Assembly (NCBI GenBank): GCA_021786555.1
Contig: JAJYNB010000252.1
Coordinates: 1-10,180, forward strand
Length of the DNA stretch: 10,180 bases
Direction of reading: 5' to 3'
Origin: Bacillota bacterium
GTDB lineage: Bacteria; Bacillota; Desulfitobacteriia; Desulfitobacteriales; JAJXUE01
In this document: positions 1 to 6,617 of the stretch, piece by piece
Position numbering within the stretch: position 1 is the stretch's first letter
Layout of the letters: each line of letters opens with the position of its first letter
Notes under the pieces: model-generated
Database searches by the model: none
What the model saw: the letters and a program-made list of their open reading frames with translations, nothing else
What the model was told of the DNA's origin: nothing
Made by a program: the position numbers and the translations under genes

Positions 1-16
1 GCGCATTTCCCTGCCA

Positions 17-47
17 AGGCTGAGACATGCATGTTCAGTCTCAGCCT
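17..47. repeat. perfect 10-bp inverted repeat (stem-loop 1)
   Basis: AGGCTGAGAC at 17-26 pairs perfectly with GTCTCAGCCT at 38-47 around an 11-base loop. Neither strand has a T-run after the stem, so it does not look like an intrinsic terminator. It is the first of four closely spaced stem-loops. Confidence 0.75.
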
Positions 48-58
48 CTCTAGGACTA

Positions 59-100
59 GGACCGCGCTAGACTCGACCCTCTATTGGGCTTGCGCGGTCC
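59..100. repeat. 9-bp inverted repeat with nested stem (stem-loop 2)
   Basis: GGACCGCGC at 59-67 pairs perfectly with GCGCGGTCC at 92-100. After one T-T mismatch, 69-70 pair with 89-90, and CCC 77-79 can pair with GGG 86-88 inside the loop. Two overlapping copies of CTAGGAC (50-56 and 57-63) sit at the left foot. The same heptamer forms the ends of the REP-like element at 8687-8717. Confidence 0.7.
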
Positions 101-120
101 GTCGCAGCACCCCGTGTTCG

Positions 121-149
121 ATATACTCGGCTAAAGTTGCCGAGTATAT
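121..149. repeat. perfect 11-bp inverted repeat (stem-loop 3)
   Basis: ATATACTCGGC at 121-131 and GCCGAGTATAT at 139-149 are perfect inverted copies around the 7-base loop TAAAGTT. This is the strongest dyad in the window outside genes. It could be an RNA hairpin or a protein-binding dyad. A weaker stem, ACTTT 150-154 with AAAGT 164-168, follows directly. Confidence 0.8.
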
Positions 150-162
150 ACTTTCCTGAGGT

Positions 163-195
163 AAAAGTAAACACAGCCCTGCAAGCAGGACTGTG
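163..195 (-). terminator. candidate intrinsic terminator of the iclR-acsA operon (stem-loop 4)
   Basis: Read on the minus strand, CACAG-T-CCTGC then TT then GCAGG-G-CTGTG (195 to 172) forms a 10-pair stem with one mismatch, followed by TTTACTTTT (171-163). Stem plus T-rich tail fits a Rho-independent terminator for transcripts coming from acsA, whose stop is about 180 bases upstream. The tail is interrupted by A and C, and the apical loop must open to about four bases, so strength is uncertain. Confidence 0.45.
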
Positions 196-310
196 GAAGA
201 AAGCAATTCCATATAGGTAATAAGCAAATGATCGACGGTAAAAGTATATGCGGACCGAAACCTGGGCCACAACAGCACACCGGCTGTGTTATTCTTTCCC
301 AGTGCGTTTT

Positions 311-333
311 GAGTCCTGTCCCCGACGTCGGAC
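311..333 (-). repeat. degenerate REP-like fragment
   Basis: On the minus strand this reads GTCCGACGTCGGGGACAGGA followed by CTC. It shares the CGGGGAC core with the clearer copies at 3089-3108, 6568-6586 and 8687-8717 but lacks the GGTTC part. It is only a possible relic of the same repeat. Confidence 0.3.
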
Positions 334-335
334 AT

Positions 336-377
336 TGAACCTCAGACTTCGGACTTCGGACTTCGGACCTCGGTTCA
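336..377. repeat. 7-bp tandem array (GACTTCG) bounded by a 6-bp inverted repeat
   Basis: GACTTCG occurs three times in perfect tandem (345-351, 352-358, 359-365), followed by GACCTCG (366-372) and preceded by the looser AACCTCA (338-344). The array is bounded by TGAACC (336-341) and GGTTCA (372-377). The acsA stop codon is bases 375-377, so the array begins exactly at the end of the gene. The minus-strand unit GAAGTCC resembles the GAAGTCA/GGAGACA units of the array at 3141-3240. Confidence 0.75.
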
Positions 378-2153
378 GTCCTCCAAAGTAGACAGGTCGC
401 CGCCGGGCAGGCCCAGTTCCTGGGCCTTTAGCACGCGGCGTAAAATCTTGCCGCTCCGGGTGCGGGGCAGAGCCGGGCGTGCTTCCATTTCCCGGGGAAC
501 CAGGTGGGAGCCGAGCCTGCTTTCGATGAATTTCTGCAGTTCGGACTTCAGTTGTGAAGACCAACTGTAACCGGGCCGCAGGACGATAAAGGCTTTGATA
601 ATCTCGCCCCATAGCGGGTCAGGCTTGCCAATCACTCCGGCTTCCAGCACCGCCGGGTGCTCAGCCAATTTGTTTTCGACCTCAAAGGGCCCCAGGCGCT
701 CCCCTGCCGTTTTTATCATGTCATCCACCCGGCCCTGAAACCAGAAATACCCGTCGGCATCGCGATATGCCAGGTCTCCGGTAAGGTACCACGGCGGCAG
801 GCGGAAATATTCACTGTACTTTTCCTCGTCCTTCCATATCCCCCGCATCATGGCCGGCCATCCCGCCCGAATCCCTAACTGGCCTACCTCCAGAGGGGGG
901 AGTTCCCTGCCTTGTTCATCAATCACGGCTGCATAGATCCCGGGTATGGGCCTGCCCATGGAGCCGGGTTTGACGGCAAGGCAGCGGAAGTTGCTGATTA
1001 GCTGCCCACCTGTTTCGGTCATCCACCAGGTGTCACAAATCCTCAGGCCAAAGGCGTTACCGCTCCAGCGGATGACCATTGGATTCAAAGCCTCTCCCAC
1101 AGTGGCAATATGACGCAGCTCTTTCAGATTGTAGCGCTGAGCGGGGTTAGCTGGGCCAAAATTCATCAGTTTGCGCAGGGCTGTAGGTGTAGTATACCAG
1201 ACATTGACCCTGTACCTGGCCAGGACCTCATACCATTTTTCCGCATTAAACTCGCCATAATAGATGACGCTGGTGACCCCCAGCAAAAGGGGCGCCCAAA
1301 TGCCGTAGGAGATGCCCGGAACCCAGCTGGGTTCCGATGTGCACCAGTATACATCCCGTTCGTGCAGGTCCAGAACCCATTTCCCCGTTTGGTAATAGTG
1401 CGGAATCCCGCCGTGGACGTGGATAACCCCTTTGGGTTTCCCCGTAGAACCCGAGGTATAGAGGAGCATCATGGGATCTTCCCTGCCCATCACCAGAGTG
1501 TTAAAAGACTCACTCGAGATTTCCATGGCGTTGGCATAGGATACGGTCTTTGCTTCGCTCTCCCAGCCCTTTGCGTCCTGTGCAGCCGCCATGTCAGGAC
1601 CAGGGGCTTCTGCCGGCGCTGAACTCTTTTCCTCCGCCAGTATCACCTGCCGCAGGTCAGGCAGTCGGTGACTGACAATGCGGTCCAGCAGCCGCGGAGT
1701 GGTGACCACCACTGCAGCTTCACTGTCACGCAATATCTCGGTCATGGCATCGGACATAAAGGCGGTTGATAAAGGAATGACGATGGCTCCGGCCTTGATA
1801 ATGCCCAGAAAAGCAATGTAAAATTCCGGCAGGGGCGGCAAAAACACCGCAACCCGCTCACCGGGCTGCACTTCCATCTGACGCAGCACATTGGCGAATT
1901 TATTGGTCAAAAGCTTAAGCTGCAGGTAGGTAAGGGTTTGTTCGGCCTCACCGTCGTAAAACCGGAACGCCGCCTTGTGTTTGCGGCGGCCTGCAGCCTG
2001 GCGGTCCACCGCCTCAGCCACGATGTTCCACTCGCCGCTGGGCGCCAAGCCCAGCTCCCGCTCCACATCATCCCACTGAAAAGTATCGTAGGCCTGCTCA
2101 TAATCAATCAGATTCTCCAATGCCGCTTCCAAACGACCTTTCGACCCCTTCAA
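375..2153 (-). CDS. acsA: acetyl-CoA synthetase (AMP-forming acyl-CoA ligase, AcsA type)
   Basis: Cytoplasmic enzyme of the adenylate-forming (ANL) family. It activates a short carboxylic acid, most likely acetate, with ATP to acyl-AMP and then acyl-CoA. Counting from the GTG at 2174, the visible motifs are the P-loop YTSGSTGKPKG (239-249), DTWWMTETGG (381-390, with the second Trp that limits substrate size in acetyl-CoA synthetases), YLTGD (463-467), GRVDD at the domain hinge (481-485) and the catalytic Lys in PRTRSGK (K576), the residue acetylated in Bacillus AcsA. Similarity to B. subtilis AcsA runs end to end, including the C-terminal GDLSTLED. I chose TTG at 2153 because GGGAGGG lies 7 bases upstream and it gives the same N-terminal length as B. 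subtilis AcsA. GTG at 2174 overlaps the iclR stop but has no SD. Oddities are a low-complexity Ala/Pro/Glu stretch near 181-210 and SWVPG at 283-287 where acetate enzymes have GWVTG, so propionate or another small acid is possible. Confidence 0.93.
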   Translation of the reverse strand: MKGSKGRLEAALENLIDYEQAYDTFQWDDVERELGLAPSGEWNIVAEAVDRQAAGRRKHKAAFRFYDGEAEQTLTYLQLKLLTNKFANVLRQMEVQPGERVAVFLPPLPEFYIAFLGIIKAGAIVIPLSTAFMSDAMTEILRDSEAAVVVTTPRLLDRIVSHRLPDLRQVILAEEKSSAPAEAPGPDMAAAQDAKGWESEAKTVSYANAMEISSESFNTLVMGREDPMMLLYTSGSTGKPKGVIHVHGGIPHYYQTGKWVLDLHERDVYWCTSEPSWVPGISYGIWAPLLLGVTSVIYYGEFNAEKWYEVLARYRVNVWYTTPTALRKLMNFGPANPAQRYNLKELRHIATVGEALNPMVIRWSGNAFGLRICDTWWMTETGGQLISNFRCLAVKPGSMGRPIPGIYAAVIDEQGRELPPLEVGQLGIRAGWPAMMRGIWKDEEKYSEYFRLPPWYLTGDLAYRDADGYFWFQGRVDDMIKTAGERLGPFEVENKLAEHPAVLEAGVIGKPDPLWGEIIKAFIVLRPGYSWSSQLKSELQKFIESRLGSHLVPREMEARPALPRTRSGKILRRVLKAQELGLPGGDLSTLED

Positions 2154-2160
2154 GCGCGTA

Positions 2161-2167
2161 CCCTCCC
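2161..2167 (-). promoter_or_regulatory. Shine-Dalgarno site deciding the acsA start
   Basis: The minus strand reads GGGAGGG, 7 bases before the TTG at 2153. It lies inside the longer open frame that begins at GTG 2174, so it argues that this upstream GTG is not the main start. It is 4 bases from the iclR stop codon (2171-2173), which fits translational coupling by ribosomes finishing iclR. Confidence 0.6.
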
Positions 2168-2170
2168 TTC

Positions 2171-2974
2171 TCACCTGAGGTCACTGCCACCGGTAGTCAC
2201 ACCCGAACGGTAGCCCAAACGGTGGGAAACAGAACTGCTAGCCTCCTTGAGGACGGTTACCAACCGGGCAATGCGTTCCAAGGTCAGGCGCGACGTGGGA
2301 CCCGATATGCTCAGTGCGGCGATAACCTGGCCCGTGTGGTCGAAAACAGGGGCGGCAACAGCCCGCAAGCCTTCCGCCAGTTCTTCGGCGTTGATGGCGT
2401 AACCCTGGTTGCGCACCTTTTCCAGATGGGCCAGCATGTTGTTAATATCAGTCACGGTATTAACCGTATACTGCTGCATTGGGCGTTTATCCAGGATATT
2501 TTCAATTTTCTCCCGCGGCAGATGCGCCAGCAAGACCTTGCCTTCTGCGGTACAGTGGACGTCCGCCCGCAGTCCCAGGTTGACCGTAATGGTTTCCGGG
2601 GACTGGTCCCGTTCTACCACCACCACCTGTCCGCGGTCCAGGACGGTCAGTTGAACAGTTTCGCGGCAAATCTCCACCAGTTCTTTCATGTAGGGCAGAG
2701 CTTCTTTGCGAAAGTCCAGGTTGTCGAGTACCTCCAAACCCAAGCCGAGGATCTTGATTCCCAGACGGTATCGCTCCGTATCTTTATCCTGCTCCACATA
2801 ACCGTAAGCCAGCAGAGTGCTGAGCAGGCGATGTACCGTGCTCTTATGCAAACCAGTGCATTGACCAAGTTCGGTTACCCCGATGCCCTGGGGGTGCTGG
2901 CCCAGGGTTTCCAGAATCCCAAAGGCCCGTTCCAAGGACTGTACGGATTGGTCGGAAGATGATTTTTCAGCCAC
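2171..2974 (-). CDS. IclR-family transcriptional regulator
   Basis: DNA-binding regulator of about 267 residues, the normal size for the family. From the GTG start, the N-terminal winged helix-turn-helix covers roughly residues 10-75. It contains SVQSLERAFGILETL, the recognition helix GLHKSTVHRLLSTL and the wing GYVEQDKDTERYRLG. The C-terminal ligand-binding domain follows, with the family signature near GYAINAEELAEGLRAVAAPV and the core VIAALSISGP. I chose GTG at 2974 because AAAGGGGGG lies 9 bases upstream. The open frame extends to TTG 3028 with an ATG at 3010, but that part overlaps the promoter and a palindrome. The gene directly precedes acsA and almost overlaps it, so it probably controls acsA in response to a carboxylate or a metabolite of it. 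The ligand is not readable from sequence. Confidence 0.92.
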   Translation of the reverse strand: MAEKSSSDQSVQSLERAFGILETLGQHPQGIGVTELGQCTGLHKSTVHRLLSTLLAYGYVEQDKDTERYRLGIKILGLGLEVLDNLDFRKEALPYMKELVEICRETVQLTVLDRGQVVVVERDQSPETITVNLGLRADVHCTAEGKVLLAHLPREKIENILDKRPMQQYTVNTVTDINNMLAHLEKVRNQGYAINAEELAEGLRAVAAPVFDHTGQVIAALSISGPTSRLTLERIARLVTVLKEASSSVSHRLGYRSGVTTGGSDLR

Positions 2975-3012
2975 TGGTTCAATCCCCCCTTTGCGGACAC
3001 AGCATGCCATAA

Positions 3013-3027
3013 TGTTAAAATATAACA
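3013..3027. promoter_or_regulatory. candidate IclR operator (15-bp palindrome)
   Basis: TGTTA-AAATA-TAACA is a perfect 5-bp inverted repeat with a 5-bp centre. It lies across the -10 box of the candidate iclR promoter. IclR-family proteins often bind palindromes of about this size and commonly repress their own genes, so an autoregulatory operator is a reasonable inference. AT-rich palindromes also arise by chance. Confidence 0.4.
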
Positions 3028-3046
3028 ACTTTGACGCCTAATGCAA
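3019..3046 (-). promoter_or_regulatory. candidate sigma-A promoter of the iclR-acsA operon
   Basis: On the minus strand TTGCAT (3046-3041) is followed after 16 bases by TATATT (3024-3019). Transcription would start near 3012, about 38 bases before the iclR GTG. This agrees with the downstream start at 2974 and makes the longer frame starting at 3028 unlikely. Confidence 0.5.
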
Positions 3047-3088
3047 AGATTGTCCCGCCAACGGCCAAATTTATTCGTTCAAGTGCAA

Positions 3089-3108
3089 CTAGGACACGGG
3101 GACGGTTC
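3089..3108 (+). repeat. REP-like half element (CTAGGACACGGGGACGGTTC)
   Basis: These 20 bases are identical to one side of the 31-bp palindromic element at 8687-8717, in opposite orientation. The partner arm GTCCTAG is absent here. The sequence continues into the AT-rich CATTTAAATATAG, so this copy is truncated or decayed. Confidence 0.7.
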
Positions 3109-3140
3109 ATTTAAATATAGAGAAAATTGATTGAGGTATT

Positions 3141-3240
<100 letters not shown>

Positions 3241-3247
3241 CGGGTAA

Positions 3248-5323
3248 TTACTTTTCCTTTTTGTCCCCTTTTTCCGCCTGGGCGGCTTTTAACAAGTCGC
3301 CCAGGTTGCTGCCCAGGGGCGCTTTATCAGCGAAGCGGTCAATCAGCTGCTGATTTACACGGCTGGCCTGTTTGGAGCTCTTGAAGCCCAGCTCATTCGG
3401 ATTTTCCGCCTGCCGGTAATTACAGGTCCGGTCCTGGCATACCAGCATTTTACCGCGCTTGCCTTTTACAGTCAGCATGTATTTGCCGCACATAGGACAC
3501 TTGGTCTTGCTGATGTTGTCAGCTTTATACACCGCAGTATCCGCGGAGACGCCTTTAACCAGTTCCTCGGTGTGCCGGCGGATGCCTCCCATGAATTTTG
3601 CCTTGCTCCCTCTGCCCTTGGCAATGTCAGTCAGGCTTTGCTCCCATTGGGCTGTCAGTTCCGGGCTTCTCAACTCGGGCGAGACCAGTTTCACCAACTG
3701 GATTCCCTTGGAGGTTGGGACCAGTTCTTTGCCGTTACGCTCAATATAGTTTGTGGCCAGCAGTTTTTCAATAATCTCCGCCCGGGTGGCCGGAGTGCCC
3801 AGACCGCTGCCCTTGATGGACTCCCTCAGTTCCTCGTCGGCGATAAACTTCCCGGCGCCTTCCATGGCTGAGAGCAGGGTTGCTTCATTATAACGGGCCG
3901 GCGGCTTGGTTTTACCGCCATGGAGTTTCAGACTCTTTACCTCTTTTTGCTCACCTTGGTGTACCTGCTGCAGTTTTTGCTGCGGCAGCTCTTCATCCTT
4001 GGCGTCCTCCCGTTCCGGCAGGTTAAAGGAGACAGCCCGCCAGCCCTGGTCTACTGTCACCTTGCCGCGGGAGTAGAAGTTTTCACCCTGCACCGCAGTG
4101 ACGATGGTGGTCTGGTCATAGCGGCAGGGTGGGTACAACTGGGCCAGAAAACGCCTCACGATCAGGTCATACAGGCTTTTTTCATCAGCTGTTAGATTGG
4201 CCAGGTTGAGGGGCTGTTCCGTGGGAATGATGGCATGGTGGTCTGAAACTTTGCCGTCGTCCACAAACCGCTTGCCTGGACTGAGCGGTTTGCCCAGCAG
4301 CGGTTTTACCAGCGCTGCGTAAGGTCCGCTGCATATCCCCTGCAGGCGGGCGGGCAAGGTTGGAACAATGTCTGCGGTGATATAGCGGGAGTCGGTGCGG
4401 GGATAGGTAACAAGCTTATGGCTTTCGTACAGGTTCTGCAGGACAGATAATGTCTTTTGCGCCGGAAAGCCAAACCGCTTGTTGGCATCCCTCTGCAGTT
4501 CTGTCAAATCGTAAGCCAGAGGAGCCGGTTCCTTTACCGCCTCGCGGCGCACCTCCTTGACGACTCCGGGATGCCCAGCCAGCCTGGCCATAATCTCCTC
4601 CGCCTTGTTGCGGTCGAAGATGCGGCTTCCTTCCTTGCCCCGCCAGTCCCCAAAATAGTCACCAAAGTCCGCCCGGATCGTCCAGTAGTCCACGGGCACA
4701 AACCTTCTGATTTCTTCCTCCCGCTCTACGATCAAGGCCAGAGTCGGGGTCTGCACTCTGCCGGCCGTAAGCTGGGCATTAAATTTGCAGGTCAGGGCCC
4801 GGGTTACATTAAGGCCGATCAGCCAATCGGCCTCAGCCCGGCAGGCGGCGGCATCAAACAAGTTGTTATAGGAGTTGCCTGGCTGCAGGTTGGCAAAGCC
4901 CTGGCGGATCGCCGCATCGGTCTGGGAGGAAATCCAGAGACGCTTAAAGGGCTTTTTCCAGTTGCCCAGGCGCATGATCCAGCGGGCCACCAGTTCCCCT
5001 TCCCTGCCTGCGTCAGTGGCAATTACCAACTCCCCGATATCCTGACGCCGCATTAAGTTCCTGACCACCTGGTACTGATGGGAGGTCTGGCGGATAACCT
5101 TCAGCTTCATTTCTTCAGGCAGCATGGGCAAATCCTCTAACCGCCACTGTTTGTACTTTTGGTCGTAGTCTTCAGGCTCGGCCAGGGTAACCAGGTGTCC
5201 CAAGGCCCAGGTCACCACATGACCCGGCCCCTCCATATAACCCTTGTTTTTGGCGGTGCAGTTGAGAACCCTGGCAATTTCCCGGGCTACGCTGGGCTTT
5301 TCGGCCAGCACCAGTAGTTTCAT
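3248..5323 (-). CDS. topB: DNA topoisomerase III (type IA)
   Basis: Cleaves one DNA strand through a 5'-phosphotyrosine link and passes a strand to relax or decatenate DNA. It is the RecQ-associated type IA enzyme. The 691 residues are near the Gram-positive TopB norm. The Toprim domain starts at MKLLVLAEKPSVA (E8 of EKPS) and carries ATDAGREGELVAR (102-114, metal-binding acidic residues), the form usual in Bacillus TopB. ADWLIGLNVTRA (165-176) and TAGRVQTPTL (186-195) are family blocks. The catalytic tyrosine is Y307 in VTYPRTDSRY. GSGLGTPATRAEII (506-518) is also conserved. A four-cysteine zinc ribbon (C609, C612, C629, C634) and a Lys-rich tail end the protein. ATG at 5323 has GGGGGA 7 bases upstream. 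The 49-base gap to the patB-like gene holds two tandem copies of GGCCAGCT (5341-5356). Co-transcription with that gene is likely. No truncation is seen. Confidence 0.97.
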   Translation of the reverse strand: MKLLVLAEKPSVAREIARVLNCTAKNKGYMEGPGHVVTWALGHLVTLAEPEDYDQKYKQWRLEDLPMLPEEMKLKVIRQTSHQYQVVRNLMRRQDIGELVIATDAGREGELVARWIMRLGNWKKPFKRLWISSQTDAAIRQGFANLQPGNSYNNLFDAAACRAEADWLIGLNVTRALTCKFNAQLTAGRVQTPTLALIVEREEEIRRFVPVDYWTIRADFGDYFGDWRGKEGSRIFDRNKAEEIMARLAGHPGVVKEVRREAVKEPAPLAYDLTELQRDANKRFGFPAQKTLSVLQNLYESHKLVTYPRTDSRYITADIVPTLPARLQGICSGPYAALVKPLLGKPLSPGKRFVDDGKVSDHHAIIPTEQPLNLANLTADEKSLYDLIVRRFLAQLYPPCRYDQTTIVTAVQGENFYSRGKVTVDQGWRAVSFNLPEREDAKDEELPQQKLQQVHQGEQKEVKSLKLHGGKTKPPARYNEATLLSAMEGAGKFIADEELRESIKGSGLGTPATRAEIIEKLLATNYIERNGKELVPTSKGIQLVKLVSPELRSPELTAQWEQSLTDIAKGRGSKAKFMGGIRRHTEELVKGVSADTAVYKADNISKTKCPMCGKYMLTVKGKRGKMLVCQDRTCNYRQAENPNELGFKSSKQASRVNQQLIDRFADKAPLGSNLGDLLKAAQAEKGDKKEK

Positions 5324-5372
5324 TACTTAATCCCCCATGCGGCCAGCTGGCCAGCTTAGTTTTTGTTGCATA

Positions 5373-6548
5373 CTACTTCATACTGCTTACTGCCCGTTCC
5401 AGACGCTGCAGCCCTTCAGCAAGGGTAGAGCGGGGACAGGCGATGTTCATTCTGGCAAAACCCTCTCCTCCCGGGCCAAAAGCAGCTCCGTCGTTTAAAG
5501 CCAGTTTGGCCTGTTTGAGCAGAAAAGACTTTAACTCCTTGCTGTTCATACCCAATTCTCTTAAGTCAAGCCAGACCAGATAAGTTCCTTCCGGCCTGAC
5601 AACCCTTACCCTGGGTATTTTCTCCGCCTTAAACCCGGTGAGAAAATCCAGGTTGCCCTGAAGATAGAGCATAAGTTGGTCCAGCCACCCGGCGCCGTGG
5701 CGGTAGGCTGCCTGCATGGCCACGATGCCAAAGGAATTAGGGTGGTGCACGGAGTTGCGGGCCAGCACGCCCTTTAAGGCTTTGCGCAGATCCGGATTGG
5801 GAATCAGCAGGTTGGATACCTGCAGTCCTGCCAGGTTGAAGGTCTTGCTGGGCGCGGTGCAGACCACGCAGTTGCGGGCCAGTTCTTGCGGCAATGTCCC
5901 AAATACCCGGTGCTTGTAACCTGGATAAACCAGGTCCGAGTGTATTTCGTCGGAGATTACAGTCACTCCGTACTGCAGGCAGAGTTCTCCCAGCCTCACC
6001 AGTTCTGGCTCCCGCCACACCCGGCCCACTGGATTATGGGGGCTGCAGAGGAGAAGCGCCTTGACCCCGCCGGCCAGTTTAGGCTCAAGGTCCGCAAAGT
6101 CCATGCGGTACTCGCCGTCCTCAAACTTAAGTGGATTATCCACCAATTCACAGCCGTTGTTGGTAATCGCCCCAAAAAACGGTGGGTATACAGGGGATTG
6201 GAGTACAACTTTGTCTCCCGGCCGGGTTATAGCTGCCAAGAGCCAGTTCAAGGCGGGCACAATGCCGGGGGTAAATACCAACCACTCCCTGTCGATCTCC
6301 CAGCCGTGGCGCTGAAGCATCCAGCCCGCTATAGCGTCAAAATACTCCTCTGTACCCTCGGAATAACCAAAAATCCCATGGGCCGCCCTTTTCACCAAAG
6401 CGTCAATCACCGGCCGCGGCGCCCGGAAGTCCATATCAGCCACCCACATGGGCAAGACATCGTCGGAGCCGAACAGCTTCTCCCTAAAGTTCCACTTGAC
6501 CGAATTAGTATCGTCCCGCTCTATTACCTCGTCAAAATCGTAGTTCAT
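5373..6548 (-). CDS. patB: PatB/MalY-type PLP-dependent C-S lyase (cystathionine beta-lyase-like aminotransferase)
   Basis: Fold-type I PLP enzyme of the aminotransferase class I/II family, MalY/PatB branch. Members cleave the C-S bond of cystathionine, cysteine or S-alkyl cysteines to pyruvate, ammonia and a thiol. Its 391 residues align over the full length with B. subtilis PatB. Markers are the N-terminal VLPMWVADMDF (31-41), Y121 in SPVYPPF, PHNPVG (170-175, N172), SDEIHSDL (199-206, D200 facing the pyridine ring), the Schiff-base lysine K235 in APSKTFNLAGLQ, and the carboxylate-binding R366 in FARMN. ATG at 6548 has GGAGG 6 bases upstream. The 69-base gap to the ABC-F gene carries a REP-like fragment. 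The last codons contain an imperfect 10-base tandem duplication (5369-5388). Substrate cannot be fixed from sequence: a methionine-pathway lyase or cysteine desulfhydrase are both possible. No MalT-like regulator is nearby. Confidence 0.92.
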   Translation of the reverse strand: MNYDFDEVIERDDTNSVKWNFREKLFGSDDVLPMWVADMDFRAPRPVIDALVKRAAHGIFGYSEGTEEYFDAIAGWMLQRHGWEIDREWLVFTPGIVPALNWLLAAITRPGDKVVLQSPVYPPFFGAITNNGCELVDNPLKFEDGEYRMDFADLEPKLAGGVKALLLCSPHNPVGRVWREPELVRLGELCLQYGVTVISDEIHSDLVYPGYKHRVFGTLPQELARNCVVCTAPSKTFNLAGLQVSNLLIPNPDLRKALKGVLARNSVHHPNSFGIVAMQAAYRHGAGWLDQLMLYLQGNLDFLTGFKAEKIPRVRVVRPEGTYLVWLDLRELGMNSKELKSFLLKQAKLALNDGAAFGPGGEGFARMNIACPRSTLAEGLQRLERAVSSMK

Positions 6549-6567
6549 CTTCTACCTCCAGCTGAGT

Positions 6568-6586
6568 CGGGGACGGTTCTCCTAAG
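6568..6586 (+). repeat. REP-like fragment between the ABC-F and patB genes
   Basis: CGGGGACGGTTCT (6568-6580) matches 13 bases of the element at 8687-8717 and is followed by CCTAAG, close to its CCTAG end. The fragment lies in the 69-base gap just upstream of the patB SD, so it would be transcribed as part of a shared mRNA. A weak stem (about 6593-6608) sits between it and the ABC-F stop, with no convincing T-run on the minus strand. Confidence 0.55.
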
Positions 6587-6617
6587 AGAAAGGCCCCAGG
6601 CTTTTGTGGGATGTCGA

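Larger units (their letters stand above)
1..374. other. non-coding region downstream of acsA, rich in inverted repeats
   Basis: I find no convincing gene here. The stretch holds four strong inverted repeats in a row (17-47, 59-100, 121-149, 172-195), a weaker stem at 150-168, a REP-like fragment near 311-333 and a 7-bp tandem array at 338-372 that touches the acsA stop codon. Short open frames exist on the minus strand (for example 81-335, with a hydrophobic stretch), but they run through the repeats and show no family resemblance. The region continues past the left edge, so a structured RNA or mobile-element end lying partly outside cannot be excluded. Confidence 0.6.

Noticed and set aside
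17..195. Integron attC sites or tRNA genes
   Set aside because: No attC core-site consensus, no integrase and no T-loop or anticodon-arm pattern. The stems are independent perfect dyads.
271..298. Plus-strand terminator (ACAGC...GCTGT followed by TTATTCTTT)
   Set aside because: The stem is only 5 bp, no plus-strand gene precedes it, and the tail is mixed.
81..335. Minus-strand open frame with a hydrophobic stretch (LLITYMELLSSTVLLAGL) that might be a small membrane protein
   Set aside because: It runs through the REP-like fragment and stem-loops 3 and 4, its start follows only a weak GAGG, and it resembles no family I know. The hydrophobic stretch comes partly from the terminator-like stem.
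336..377. Possible CRISPR array
   Set aside because: The unit is 7 bp with no spacers; there are no 25-40 bp repeats and no cas genes.
2120..2962. Long plus-strand open frame of 280 codons opposite iclR
   Set aside because: It mirrors the well-supported IclR protein on the other strand and resembles no known family. The same holds for the other plus-strand frames opposite acsA, topB, patB and the ABC-F gene.
2975..3028. Longer IclR protein starting at TTG 3028 or ATG 3010
   Set aside because: The extra residues overlap the -10 box and palindrome, while GTG 2974 has AAAGGGGGG at 9 bases and gives the usual family length.
6590..6612. Terminator after the ABC-F gene (AAAGCC...GGCCTTT)
   Set aside because: The stem is short with a bulge and a 3-base loop and has no T-run on the minus strand, so continued transcription into patB is more likely.
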